Of a stretch of 64,000 nucleotides of DNA, positions 1-8,961 are shown piece by piece; the stretch's first letter is position 1; every line of letters begins with the position of its first letter. Origin of the DNA: Saccharicrinis fermentans DSM 9555 = JCM 21142. Lineage in GTDB: Bacteria > Bacteroidota > Bacteroidia > Bacteroidales > Marinilabiliaceae. The translations under genes and the position numbers were made by a program. The notes beneath the pieces are model-generated. The model saw only the letters and a list, made by a program, of their open reading frames with translations, was not told the DNA's origin and did not search any database. The stretch covers positions 3,407,980 to 3,471,979 of the forward strand of contig NZ_KI912107.1 in the NCBI RefSeq assembly GCF_000517085.1, in the 5' to 3' direction.

Positions 1-1
1 T

Positions 2-793
2 ATTCTGATCAGCGGTCCCTCATCCAGTGGAAAAACCACTTTCAGCAAACGTCTAGCCATACAACTAATGGTCAATGGACTAAGACCACACACCCTATCT
101 TTAGACAATTATTTTGTTGACCGTGAAAAAACACCACTAGACGAGAATGGCGATTACGACTTTGAAGCCCTAGAAGCTTTAGATATAGATCAATTCAACC
201 AAGACCTTAGTCTACTCCTCAAAGGTGAAAAAGTTGACTTACCTAAGTTTTCCTTTGAAACAGGCAAGCGCTATTACGACAACACCAAAATCAGATTAAA
301 GAAGAACGACATTTTAGTGATTGAAGGCATTCACGGTCTTACCCCAGAGCTAACACACAATATTCCCGATTCCTTTAAATTTAAAATTTATGTTTCGGCA
401 CTCACCTCCATCAACATAGACAGCCATAACAGAATACCCACCACAGACAACCGCCTCATCAGAAGAATTGTTCGGGATTACAAATACCGAAACTATTCTG
501 CCGTAGATACGCTTTCGCGTTGGCAAAGCGTTAGAAGAGGTGAAGACAAGCACATTTTCCCTTACCAAGAAGAAGCGGACGTTATGTTTAATACAGCCCT
601 TTTATATGAACTGGCTGTTTTAAAGCCCTTGGTAGAACCGATGTTACTGGAAGTTCCTCACAATAAACCAGAATATGCAGAAGCCAGCAGACTACTCTAT
701 TTCTTCAGCTATTTCGATAGTATACAATCCCATAGCATTCCTCCCACCTCTATTTTAAGAGAATTTTTAGGAGGCAGCAGCTTTGATTACTAA
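2..793 (+). CDS. Uridine kinase-like nucleoside kinase (PRK family), 5' end cut by window
   Basis: The reading frame is open from base 2, so the gene begins before the window. The first visible residues hold a P-loop, GPSSSGKT, followed by a phosphoribulokinase/uridine kinase fold with the LDNYF motif and a DILVIEGIHGL strand. These enzymes phosphorylate uridine or cytidine with ATP or GTP in pyrimidine salvage. In Bacteroidota this kinase is often the C-terminal half of a protein of about 550 residues carrying TGS and threonyl-tRNA-synthetase-like domains. The P-loop lying at the window edge leaves room for that extension, but it cannot be seen here. The internal ATG at 68 falls after the P-loop and is not the true start. 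The family is clear; the exact substrate is inferred. Confidence 0.85.
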   Translation: MLISGPSSSGKTTFSKRLAIQLMVNGLRPHTLSLDNYFVDREKTPLDENGDYDFEALEALDIDQFNQDLSLLLKGEKVDLPKFSFETGKRYYDNTKIRLKKNDILVIEGIHGLTPELTHNIPDSFKFKIYVSALTSINIDSHNRIPTTDNRLIRRIVRDYKYRNYSAVDTLSRWQSVRRGEDKHIFPYQEEADVMFNTALLYELAVLKPLVEPMLLEVPHNKPEYAEASRLLYFFSYFDSIQSHSIPPTSILREFLGGSSFDY

Positions 794-876
794 ACTTTCA
801 GAAATAATAGATGATTCTCATAAAATAAAATTTTACTGGCATCTTTTTTTTCACTAACTTCTATCAAAATTAGAAT

Positions 877-2781
877 GTGAAAAAAGCAACCTTTAAACTA
901 CATATAATTATATCGTTACTAATTTATTTAGTGCAAGGGTTGCTGAGCCAGGCTTTTACTGAAAACAAAAAAATTCTTTATATCAATTCCTATAGCATTG
1001 GTTTGCTGTGGACCGATGAATTTACGCTAGGCCTAAAAACTGAGTTGGACAAGAGTGGGGACATAGCCTATTACACAGAATTTATGGACACCAAACGAAT
1101 CCAATTTCATTCTCACTATGATTATTTTTATCAGTACCTCAAGACCAAATATATGGGTATTGATTTTGATGCTGTGGTGACCGCGGACAATAATGCCCTT
1201 GATTTTTTCCTATACCACAAAGATTCCATCATATTCAAACACAAGCCTCTAATCTTTGCCGGCATCAACAATATTGACGACTATCACCTTAACGATATAG
1301 AGGCATACGGAATAGTGGAAGGAAGAGGCTGGGAACATGTATTTTACAGTATGCACCGTCTCTTTCCTGACAGAAAAAATGTATATGTATTTTCAAACAC
1401 TTCCCATACCGATTCCTTAAATCAATCCATTGTAGCCAAATACGCACAAGAATTTGGAGTACCTGAATACCATATTATTATGAGTAGCAACCAAGACTCA
1501 ATGGTTAACATTCTTAAATCCCTTGGCTCCAAGGATATGGTATATCTATTCAACAGAACATTTAGCAAATCGGCAGCCCACTGGCCATATAACGACATCC
1601 TCACTAAGATGAACAAACCTTTGGACGTTCCCATTTTTTCAGGGGCCCACATCCGTGACGGAATCAACAATATCGTTGGCGGCGAAGAGAATATTGGTGA
1701 ATTTCACGGCCGTACGGCCGCACACATGGTAATAAAATTACTTCATGGTCAAGAGCTTAAGCCTCGTTTCATTTACCCCAAAGGAAAACTTTTGTATAAT
1801 TACCAGGAACTAAAACGCTTTCATATTGATCATAAATTACTACCAAGAGATGCCATCATTGTAAATAAACCAGAATCAATATTTAGCAAATTCAAGCAGA
1901 TAGCCTATATTAACTTTTCGTTCATAGCAGCATGTGTCGCCATCATCATCACAATGATAATCAATAACAAAAACCAAAAACGCTACCGCAAAAAAATTGA
2001 AGAGGCCAGAGATAATGCACTACAATCAGAAGCGGTAAAAACATCCTTTATAGCCAACATCTCACACGAAATCAGAACGCCGCTCAATGCAATTATCGGA
2101 TTCTCTGATATCTTAAAAGCAGAGAACAAAAGTGCTAACCTAAATGAATATATAAAACACATACACGATAGCTCCTATATATTAGAACGTTTGGTAAATG
2201 ATGTACTGGATTTATCATTGATAGACTCCAATGAAGTAAAGCTGAACAATAGTGAAGTTTTTTTACCTACATTTACAGATGAGCTCATCAAACGAAATAC
2301 CGTTCAACTTGAACGCTATGGTAAAACCAAGCTCAAACTCAGGTTAAAAACTCCCCAAGGAGGGCCTAAGATTCTATATACAGATACTTTTCGACTAAAT
2401 CAGATCCTTCAGAACTTAATCAACAACTCCATTAAATATTCCTATTCAGGCACAATCACCTTGAGCTATCATTTTTATACCCGAGAAGAAGTTTTATCGA
2501 AAATTAAACTGCAGCATTACCAACTCAACGACGATCAATACTGTATGTTTTCGGTAAGAGATTATGGAATAGGCATACCTCAGGAACTCAAAACATTTGT
2601 ATTTGAAAGATTTAGACGACTCGATCAGGTATACATGGGACATCATGGCGGTGTCGGTCTTGGCCTTAACATCTCAAAATCAATCATAAAGCTAATGGGT
2701 GGTGAAATCTGGTTTGAAAGCAAACAAGGAACTGGATCTACCTTTTCATTTGTAGTCCCTAACAATATTCCCTCTATTTAA
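877..2781 (+). CDS. Orphan membrane sensor histidine kinase with ABC-type periplasmic binding sensor domain
   Basis: This 634-residue protein starts at GTG. It has a signal-anchor (about residues 8-26), a periplasmic region of about 310 residues resembling the ABC_sub_bind substrate-binding family, one membrane segment near 345-365, then HisKA and HATPase_c domains. The H-box is SHEIRTPLN with the phospho-acceptor near His397. The N-box (LINNSIKYS), G1 (DYGIGIP), F-box (FERFRR) and G2 (GVGLGLNIS) are all present, so the kinase looks active. No receiver domain is fused and no response regulator lies beside it. Downstream is a DUF2752 gene after 9 bases, possibly co-transcribed. The ligand is unknown. 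Confidence 0.88.
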   Translation: MKKATFKLHIIISLLIYLVQGLLSQAFTENKKILYINSYSIGLLWTDEFTLGLKTELDKSGDIAYYTEFMDTKRIQFHSHYDYFYQYLKTKYMGIDFDAVVTADNNALDFFLYHKDSIIFKHKPLIFAGINNIDDYHLNDIEAYGIVEGRGWEHVFYSMHRLFPDRKNVYVFSNTSHTDSLNQSIVAKYAQEFGVPEYHIIMSSNQDSMVNILKSLGSKDMVYLFNRTFSKSAAHWPYNDILTKMNKPLDVPIFSGAHIRDGINNIVGGEENIGEFHGRTAAHMVIKLLHGQELKPRFIYPKGKLLYNYQELKRFHIDHKLLPRDAIIVNKPESIFSKFKQIAYINFSFIAACVAIIITMIINNKNQKRYRKKIEEARDNALQSEAVKTSFIANISHEIRTPLNAIIGFSDILKAENKSANLNEYIKHIHDSSYILERLVNDVLDLSLIDSNEVKLNNSEVFLPTFTDELIKRNTVQLERYGKTKLKLRLKTPQGGPKILYTDTFRLNQILQNLINNSIKYSYSGTITLSYHFYTREEVLSKIKLQHYQLNDDQYCMFSVRDYGIGIPQELKTFVFERFRRLDQVYMGHHGGVGLGLNISKSIIKLMGGEIWFESKQGTGSTFSFVVPNNIPSI

Positions 2782-2790
2782 CAATACAGC

Positions 2791-3096
2791 ATGAGTCTAT
2801 CTAAAATTATTATATATTTAAAAAAAAATCTGGAAGCTTTCATTTGGATTGTGGGATTATTACTGATGAGCATTTCAGACCCCCATGCACATGCACATTA
2901 TTCTCTGTGTTTAATTAAAAACAGCGGGTTGGACTTTTGTCCCGGATGCGGATTAGGACATTCATTGGGCTTTTTATTCAGGGGCGAAATTGCCAATTCA
3001 TTCCATAGTCATCCCTTAGGCATATTCGCACTTATCATTTTAACATACAGAATATTTCAAATATTTAAGAACAACCATAAAAATGCAAATACATGA
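2791..3096 (+). CDS. DUF2752 small membrane protein
   Basis: This 101-residue protein has two predicted membrane segments (about residues 13-30 and 72-90). The conserved DUF2752 core CPGCGLGHS lies between them, followed by FRGEIANSFHSHPLG. The family is common in Bacteroidota and has no firm function. The stop codon overlaps the start of the TM2-domain gene by four bases (ATGA), which suggests translational coupling of the two small membrane proteins. It follows the histidine kinase gene by nine bases. Confidence 0.8.
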   Translation: MSLSKIIIYLKKNLEAFIWIVGLLLMSISDPHAHAHYSLCLIKNSGLDFCPGCGLGHSLGFLFRGEIANSFHSHPLGIFALIILTYRIFQIFKNNHKNANT

Positions 3097-3449
3097 ACAG
3101 AATCATTAATTTTTTCCCAGATTTAGAATTAGAAGAAGCATCATTTATAGATGGTATTATCCAAGATTACAGCGATGAAGAAGTAAAAAACTTTGCCATG
3201 CTTTATCGAAGCAGACGCAAAGATCCTCAAATGATATTAATACTCGCTTTGGTAGGTATATTTGGCGTAGCCGGAATACACCGCTTTATTATTAACCAAG
3301 TGGGAATGGGCGTACTGTATTTTTTAACAGGCGGTCTTTGTTTAATTGGAACAATCGTAGATCTTGTAAATTACAAGTCATTGGCATTTGAATACAACCA
3401 AAAGATGGCCTTTGAGGTGAAGGCCTATATGTCTATGTCCCAAAAATAA
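3093..3449 (+). CDS. TM2 domain-containing membrane protein
   Basis: This 118-residue protein has a soluble N-terminus of about 45 residues, then a TM2 domain: a hydrophobic segment (MILILALVGIFGVAGIHRF), a glycine-rich turn containing GMGVLYFLTGG, and a second segment. The GxHRF motif after the first helix is typical of the family. TM2 proteins have no settled biochemical role in bacteria. The start overlaps the stop of the DUF2752 gene by four bases, so the two are probably translated together. It converges on the lipoamide dehydrogenase gene. Confidence 0.82.
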   Translation: MNRIINFFPDLELEEASFIDGIIQDYSDEEVKNFAMLYRSRRKDPQMILILALVGIFGVAGIHRFIINQVGMGVLYFLTGGLCLIGTIVDLVNYKSLAFEYNQKMAFEVKAYMSMSQK

Positions 3450-3460
3450 CATCACATTGT

Positions 3461-3500
3461 AAAAAAAATAACGGCTGTCACAATACCTATGAGACAGCCG
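3461..3500 (-). terminator. Intrinsic terminator of lpdA (minus strand)
   Basis: The arms CGGCTGTC (3472-3479) and GACAGCCG (3493-3500) form an 8-bp perfect stem. Read on the minus strand the stem is followed by TTATTTTTTTT, a U-tract. On the plus strand no T-run follows, so it serves the minus-strand lpdA gene rather than the TM2 gene. Confidence 0.8.
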
Positions 3501-3528
3501 CATCTATCTATTATCAGAATAAAATTTA

Positions 3529-4920
3529 CTAAATATGAATCACCTCATCATACGCAGCAGCCGCTGCTTCCATAATAGCTTCAGACATGGTAGGGTGAGG
3601 GTGCACTGACTTAATCAACTCAGGACCTGTTGTCTCCAACCTTTTGGCCACTACCAGTTCGGCGATCATCTCAGTCACATTGGCACCTACCAGGTGTGCT
3701 CCCAATAACTCACCATATTTAGCATCAAAAATAAGCTTGACAAAGCCATCCTTATGTCCGGCAGCACTTGCTTTACCAGAAGCTGAAAAAGGAAATTTAC
3801 CCACTTTAAGTTCATAACCCGCCTCTTTGGCTGCTTTTTCACTCAAACCAACAGAAGCTACTTCAGGTGAAGTATAGGTACATCCTGGTATATTACTATA
3901 ATTAATAGGCTCAGGCGTATGTCCAGCAATCTTTTCGACACAGGTAATAGCTTCAGCAGAGGCCACATGAGCCAAGGCTTGTCCAGGCACGATATCACCA
4001 ATCGCATATACCCCATCCACCGATGTTTTGTAATACGCATCCACCTTAATCTTACCATTCTCTACTACCACGCCAACTTCTTCCAATCCAATTCCTTCAA
4101 TATTAGGTGCAATACCTACCGCTGATAAAATTACATCCGCTTCGTGGGTTTCCTCACCCTTTTTGGTTTTTATAAGGGCTTTCACTTTATCTCCACTGGT
4201 ATCTACGCTAAGTACCTCCGAAGAAACCATCACATTAATCTTGGCTTTCTTAAAAGAGCGGGCCAATTGTTTAGATACTTCTTCATCCTCCAAAGGAACA
4301 ATATTGGGCAAGTACTCCACTAAAGTAACCTTCGTTCCAATGGAATTATAAAAATAAGCAAATTCGCTTCCAATAGCGCCCGAGCCCACTACAATCATAG
4401 ATTCAGGTTTCTTTTCCAGCGTCAGCGCCTTTCTATAACCAATCACTTTAACGCCATCCTGCGGAAGATTAGGCAACTCACGACTTCTTGCTCCTGTTGC
4501 CAATAAAATATGTTTGGCAGCAACCTCAATGACACTTCCGTCCTCCTTTTTAACTTCTACTGTTTTATTGTCTTTCAGTTTACCAAAGCCATTGATGACA
4601 TCCACCTTGTTCTTTTTAAGCAAAAACTGAACTCCTTTGCTCATGCCATCAGCTACGCCTCTACTCCTGGCAACCATCGCCTCAAAGTCGGCCTTCGATT
4701 CTCCTTCAATCTTGATACCATAATCTTCGGCATGCTGAATATATTCAAAAACAGAGGCGCTCTTAAGCAGTGATTTGGTTGGGATACATCCCCAGTTTAA
4801 ACAAATCCCGCCCAATTCGGCTCTTTCTACTATGGCTACTTTTAAGCCTAATTGTGAAGCACGGATAGCTCCTACATAGCCCCCCGGGCCACTTCCAATA
4901 ACTACTAAATCGTATTGCAT
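3529..4920 (-). CDS. lpdA: Dihydrolipoyl dehydrogenase (E3 / L-protein)
   Basis: This 463-residue flavoprotein reoxidises dihydrolipoyl groups with NAD+ in 2-oxoacid dehydrogenases or glycine cleavage. It has an N-terminal FAD dinucleotide-binding motif (GSGPGGYVGA), the redox-active disulfide in GGICLNWGCIPTKS (Cys40 and Cys45), an NAD-binding motif (VVGSGAIGSEFA), a second FAD contact (YAIGDIV) and the C-terminal catalytic HPHPTMSE segment. The length matches the family. No E1 or E2 gene is adjacent, so the partner complex is not given by context. The glycine decarboxylase gene near 28 kb makes the glycine cleavage system one candidate. Its own terminator lies just downstream. Confidence 0.97.
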   Translation of the reverse strand: MQYDLVVIGSGPGGYVGAIRASQLGLKVAIVERAELGGICLNWGCIPTKSLLKSASVFEYIQHAEDYGIKIEGESKADFEAMVARSRGVADGMSKGVQFLLKKNKVDVINGFGKLKDNKTVEVKKEDGSVIEVAAKHILLATGARSRELPNLPQDGVKVIGYRKALTLEKKPESMIVVGSGAIGSEFAYFYNSIGTKVTLVEYLPNIVPLEDEEVSKQLARSFKKAKINVMVSSEVLSVDTSGDKVKALIKTKKGEETHEADVILSAVGIAPNIEGIGLEEVGVVVENGKIKVDAYYKTSVDGVYAIGDIVPGQALAHVASAEAITCVEKIAGHTPEPINYSNIPGCTYTSPEVASVGLSEKAAKEAGYELKVGKFPFSASGKASAAGHKDGFVKLIFDAKYGELLGAHLVGANVTEMIAELVVAKRLETTGPELIKSVHPHPTMSEAIMEAAAAAYDEVIHI

Positions 4921-5386
4921 ATTACTTAAGTATATGATTCTTTAAAACGTCATCAATTCACACATTCATTAACTACCAAAGTCAGGCAATCATATTATAT
5001 ATTGATTGACGGCAACGATAAATTAACAAAGCTTACACAAAAAAGTTGAACACATGACTGATTTGTTAAACCTATCATTGTTATTTCTCGTGCAGATCAT
5101 CCTGATTCAATAAAAATACTTTTCAAATTAAATTCTAAGGTATAGTTTTAAATGTATCCTTCAAAGAATTATATAGATGATTTAACTCCTTGAAAAAATA
5201 AGAAACCTTTTGGCGGATAGTCTCGTTTAACCGTTCTGTACTACAACACGCTAAATAACAACTCTACTTTAGTTAACATGATGTTAATTCGCCCTATTGA
5301 TGTCTGGGCATTGCATTTGTTTTATTAGCTTTGTAAATCGAAAAAACAAATATACTTTAACTGACTTATAACATTTCAAAATATTA
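4921..5386. other. Divergent intergenic region (466 bp) between lpdA and the DUF1573 gene
   Basis: This is a gene-free stretch between divergent genes. It holds the -7 element listed separately for the DUF1573 gene. No convincing TAnnTTTG element was found for lpdA on the minus strand, and no RNA gene or repeat was recognised. Confidence 0.6.
5326..5333 (+). promoter_or_regulatory. Bacteroidota-type -7 element (TAGCTTTG)
   Basis: TAGCTTTG matches the TAnnTTTG -7 consensus of the Bacteroidota primary sigma factor. It lies 53 bases before the DUF1573 start. A matching -33 TTTG at the right spacing is not seen. Confidence 0.5.
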
Positions 5387-6502
5387 TTGAAAATGAAAAA
5401 GATCATATTATTATTTACCTTTGCATTACTATGGACTTCTGCCACATGGGCGCAACAAACAAAACCTGCTTTTTCTTTTGAAGAAACACTTCATAATTTT
5501 GGAGAAGTAAAAGAAGCCGACGGAAAAGTATCTCACGAATTTAGTTTTACCAATACAGGTAGTCTTCCATTGGTCATACATAACGTACGCGCTTCTTGTG
5601 GTTGTACATCTCCCGAATGGAGTAGAAAACCTATTGCACCAGGAGGCAAAGGCTTTGTAAAAGCGACTTTTGACCCACGAAATCGTCCTGGAAACTTTAA
5701 TAAAACCATTACAGTAACAGCCAATACCGCGAACCCCAATACGGTTTTAAGAATCACAGGCAATGTAACACCTCGTCCCAAGACGCTGGAAGATATTTAC
5801 CCAAGAGAGGTAGGCCCCTTGCGTTTTAAAACCACACACATTAGTTTCACGCGCATACAACCCAAAGAAAAAAAGAGTGAAACCATTGAATTTGTCAACA
5901 CCTCCGATCAAACCATTACTTTAGATTTTGACCGAGTACCGAAACATATTAGTTTGGTAGCCAAGCATCAGGACAATTCATCAGGGAGCAATATCAATAC
6001 ATTTAAACCCGGTGAGAAAGGAAATATTACCGCAACTTATAATGCAGCTATCAAAAATGATTGGGGCTTTGTATACGATCAGGTATTTTTAAAAATCAAC
6101 GGCGAAACAAATTATAAAAACCGCATCAGTGTCAATGCCAATATCCAGGAAGATTTTTCTAGCTGGAGCCAAGAACAAAAAGCAAAAGCAGCAAAAATAA
6201 GTGTAGACAATAAAATATTTGACTTTGGTGAGATTAAGCAAGGAGAAAAAGCCAAACACACTTATTATATTACCAACACAGGAAAATCAGATTTATTAAT
6301 CCGTAAGGTAAAAGCATCGTGCGGGTGTACAGCTATTAAGCCAGCAAAAACAACTATTGCACCTGGAGAAAAAACAGCGATTACTGCAGAGTTTAATTCA
6401 GCCGGCAAAAGCGGTCGCCAAAATAAATCAATTACAGTAATTACCAACGATCCTTTGGCCAGCAGCACACTTTTGAGAATACAAGGTACTGTTACCAAGT
6501 AA
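5387..6502 (+). CDS. Secreted protein with two DUF1573 (HYDIN-like, Ig-fold) domains
   Basis: This 371-residue protein has a signal peptide (residues 1-22, cleavage after ATWA). A DUF1573 domain at about 28-130 and a second at about 275-371 each carry the hallmark ASCGCT segment, with ASCGCTSPEW in the first and ASCGCTAIKP in the second. The middle region reads as another Ig-like sandwich with the motif diverged. DUF1573 proteins are abundant in Bacteroidota and are assumed to lie in the periplasm or cell surface; no enzymatic role is known. The gene has its own promoter-like element and terminator, so it is probably monocistronic. Confidence 0.85.
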   Translation: MKMKKIILLFTFALLWTSATWAQQTKPAFSFEETLHNFGEVKEADGKVSHEFSFTNTGSLPLVIHNVRASCGCTSPEWSRKPIAPGGKGFVKATFDPRNRPGNFNKTITVTANTANPNTVLRITGNVTPRPKTLEDIYPREVGPLRFKTTHISFTRIQPKEKKSETIEFVNTSDQTITLDFDRVPKHISLVAKHQDNSSGSNINTFKPGEKGNITATYNAAIKNDWGFVYDQVFLKINGETNYKNRISVNANIQEDFSSWSQEQKAKAAKISVDNKIFDFGEIKQGEKAKHTYYITNTGKSDLLIRKVKASCGCTAIKPAKTTIAPGEKTAITAEFNSAGKSGRQNKSITVITNDPLASSTLLRIQGTVTK

Positions 6503-6536
6503 TATCATTTGATAACGAAAGGCTACAAATGAATAT

Positions 6537-6576
6537 AAAAACGGAACACCTTCCAGTATGAGGCGTTCCGTTTTTT
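6537..6576 (+). terminator. Intrinsic terminator after the DUF1573 gene
   Basis: ACGGAAC-a-CC pairs with GG-c-GTTCCGT across an 11-base loop, with one internal mismatch, and is followed by a T-run. It lies 35 bases after the stop codon. Confidence 0.82.
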
Positions 6577-6610
6577 GCTTAAAAAAGTGACAATTAATGT
6601 GGATTTAATG

Positions 6611-6618
6611 TAAATTCG
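6611..6618 (+). promoter_or_regulatory. Possible -7 element of the meaB gene (TAAATTCG)
   Basis: TAAATTCG is one base from TAnnTTTG and sits 20 bases before the ATG at 6638, directly after the upstream terminator. The -33 part is not clear. Confidence 0.35.
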
Positions 6619-6637
6619 CAACAAATTTATTGCAGCA

Positions 6638-7756
6638 ATGATTAACGACGACCATCATCATATTGAAAATGACGCCCTTTATAGTAACTTAAACGTTAAT
6701 AAGGGAGTAGAGAATGTTGAGACGGTTAACGCAGATGCGGCTCAACGATTCCTACAGAAAAAAAGGAAATTACCCAGCGTTGATGAATTCTTCGAAGGCA
6801 TCCGCAGAGGTGACATTACCTTATTGAGCCAAGCGGTTACCCTTGTGGAAAGTGCCCGCCCGGATCACCATAAGGTGGCCCAGCAGGTCATAGAAAAATG
6901 CCTACCCTATTCTGGGAAGTCCATTCGTTTGGGTATTACAGGGGTTCCTGGAGCAGGAAAAAGTACAGCTATAGAAGCATTAGGAATGCATATTATAAAA
7001 CAAGGCGGAAAGCTGGCCGTTCTGGCCATTGATCCCAGCAGCGAAAGATCCAAAGGAAGCATTCTAGGTGACAAAACACGCATGGAAGAGCTTTCCTCTC
7101 AGTCTAACGCATACATCCGTCCTTCACCCTCCGCGGGCTCACTGGGTGGTGTTGCCCGCAAAACACGAGAAACAATAATACTATGTGAGGCAGCTGGATT
7201 TGATACTATTTTTATTGAGACCGTAGGAGTAGGTCAATCAGAAACAGCCGTACATTCCATGGTTGATTTCTTTTTATTGATCATGCTGGCTGGTGCAGGT
7301 GACGAACTACAAGGTATTAAACGCGGCATCATGGAGATGGCCGATGCCATCGTTATCAACAAAGCAGATGGCAACAATATTCATCGCGCCAATTTGGCCA
7401 AGACAGAATACGCCAGTGCACTTCACCTTTTTCCACCTACACAATCAGGGTGGATACCCAGGGTTGAAACTTGTTCGGCTCTTGAAAAAACAGGGATAAA
7501 TGAGATATGGGACATGGTAAAAGAATACGTTGAAAAGACAAACAAAAACGGATATTTTTCGTACCGAAGAAATGAACAGTCGCAATACTGGATGTTCGAA
7601 TCAATCAACGAAAATTTAAAATCCAACTTTTACAACAATCCTGAATTAGCAACATTAACAGAATCGTACAAACAAAAAGTATTAAACGACGAGATAAGTT
7701 CGTTTAAGGCAGCCCAAGAGTTGCTAAATAAATATTTCAATAAAATAAACCAATAA
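6638..7756 (+). CDS. meaB: Methylmalonyl-CoA mutase-associated GTPase MeaB
   Basis: This 372-residue G3E-type P-loop GTPase protects and reactivates adenosylcobalamin-dependent methylmalonyl-CoA mutase. The Walker A is GVPGAGKST (about residues 102-110). It is followed by the family segments LAIDPSSERSKGSILGDKTR, IRPSPSAGSLGGVARKTRE, FIETVGVGQSE, and the base-specifying NKAD. An N-terminal extension of about 70 residues precedes the usual core. The mutase genes are not in the window, but the acyl-CoA carboxyltransferase pair at 40.7-42.5 kb belongs to the same propionate/succinate route. A lipoprotein thioredoxin gene follows 47 bases later. Confidence 0.95.
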   Translation: MINDDHHHIENDALYSNLNVNKGVENVETVNADAAQRFLQKKRKLPSVDEFFEGIRRGDITLLSQAVTLVESARPDHHKVAQQVIEKCLPYSGKSIRLGITGVPGAGKSTAIEALGMHIIKQGGKLAVLAIDPSSERSKGSILGDKTRMEELSSQSNAYIRPSPSAGSLGGVARKTRETIILCEAAGFDTIFIETVGVGQSETAVHSMVDFFLLIMLAGAGDELQGIKRGIMEMADAIVINKADGNNIHRANLAKTEYASALHLFPPTQSGWIPRVETCSALEKTGINEIWDMVKEYVEKTNKNGYFSYRRNEQSQYWMFESINENLKSNFYNNPELATLTESYKQKVLNDEISSFKAAQELLNKYFNKINQ

Positions 7757-7803
7757 GTATTTTCAACCGGGTATAAATAAGCTTACCCTTAAAAAGAATC
7801 AGA

Positions 7804-8901
7804 ATGAAAAACATTTTTTTAGTGGCAATGATGGCCATTATTTTCGCTGCTTGTCAGCCAACAACTTTCACTATCAACGGTACTATCGAAGGTGTTACCG
7901 AAGGGAAAGCGATCTTAAAGAACATAGTGGACGGAAGGCCTGCATCATTGGACACAGCTGATATCGTAGAGGGCAAGTTTACCTTTACAGGAACTGTAGA
8001 TGAGCCTGAATTATATTTAATTTTTGTTGAAAACAACAATACTCCTATTGTGTTCTTTGGCGAGAATGCCAACATTAACATCGAAGCCAATGCCAACAAT
8101 ATGCAGGAAGCAGTTGTTTCTGGCTCAGACATTACGGATGTGTACACCAGCTTTGTCAATAAAGTTCCGGGAAAAACACGTTTAGAAGAAATCAACTCTG
8201 AATATCAAAAAGCGATGGGAGCTGGAGATCAGGCTTCACAACAAGCGCTACGCGATGAGGCAAATGAATTGATGGAAGAACAAAAAGCCTATTTTCTTGA
8301 TTTTATCAAAAACAACACCAACAGCATTGTAGGTGCCTATATGGCTATGCAGGCTATTAGCGAATTCGACATGGAAGAATTTAAAGCCCTTACCGCTGAA
8401 TTCGAAGCCAATTTAGGTGACAGTAAGTATGTTACCAATTTGAAAAAAGCCTTGGAACCAATGGAAAAAGCAGCCGCTGCTGCCATGGCCACCGAAATAG
8501 GCGCCATTGCTCCAGACTTTACTCTACAGTCTGTTAATGGTGACGAAGTAACTCTTTCTTCGTTCAAGGGCAAATATCTTTTGGTTGACTTTTGGGCTTC
8601 ATGGTGCAAGCCTTGTCGCGAAGAAAACCCCAATGTTATTAATGCTTATGCCGAGTTCGCTGCAAAAGGATTTGAAGTATTAAGCGTGTCATTAGACAGA
8701 GACCAGGATGCATGGAAAAAAGCCATTAAAGACGATGGGCTAGTATGGACACAAGTAATCGACGGAGAAGGCAATACAGCCAACACTTATGGTGTTACAA
8801 GCATTCCTTTCACCTTATTACTTGACAAAGAAGGAAAGATCATTGCTAAAAATCTAAGAGGAGAAGCTCTTAGTCATAAATTGTCCGAGTTACTGAACTA
8901 A
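7804..8901 (+). CDS. Lipoprotein thiol-disulfide oxidoreductase (DUF4369 + TlpA/AhpC-like thioredoxin domain)
   Basis: This 365-residue protein has a lipoprotein signal with lipobox IFAAC (Cys17). A DUF4369 domain spans about residues 20-130, then a helical linker, and a C-terminal thioredoxin-like domain at about 235-365 with the active site FWASWCKPCREE. The WCKPC pair suggests a membrane-tethered periplasmic reductase of the TlpA/ResA type. The family is very common in Bacteroidota, where it reduces protein disulfides or handles oxidative stress; the specific client is unknown. A strong terminator follows, and the spacing to meaB allows co-transcription. Confidence 0.9.
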   Translation: MKNIFLVAMMAIIFAACQPTTFTINGTIEGVTEGKAILKNIVDGRPASLDTADIVEGKFTFTGTVDEPELYLIFVENNNTPIVFFGENANINIEANANNMQEAVVSGSDITDVYTSFVNKVPGKTRLEEINSEYQKAMGAGDQASQQALRDEANELMEEQKAYFLDFIKNNTNSIVGAYMAMQAISEFDMEEFKALTAEFEANLGDSKYVTNLKKALEPMEKAAAAAMATEIGAIAPDFTLQSVNGDEVTLSSFKGKYLLVDFWASWCKPCREENPNVINAYAEFAAKGFEVLSVSLDRDQDAWKKAIKDDGLVWTQVIDGEGNTANTYGVTSIPFTLLLDKEGKIIAKNLRGEALSHKLSELLN

Positions 8902-8933
8902 TAACTCACACCTGTCAAACATAGATATTACTT

Positions 8934-8961
8934 GAAAGGCGTCCTTAGGGGCGCCTTTTTC
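8934..8961 (+). terminator. Intrinsic terminator after the thioredoxin lipoprotein gene
   Basis: AAAGGCG-t-CC and GG-g-GCGCCTTT form a stem around a TTA loop, followed by a short T-run. It lies 32 bases after the stop codon. Confidence 0.82.

Noticed and set aside
7757-7803. Small GGGTA/TACCC hairpin between meaB and the thioredoxin gene
   Set aside because: The stem is only five base pairs and has no T-run; too weak to call a terminator.
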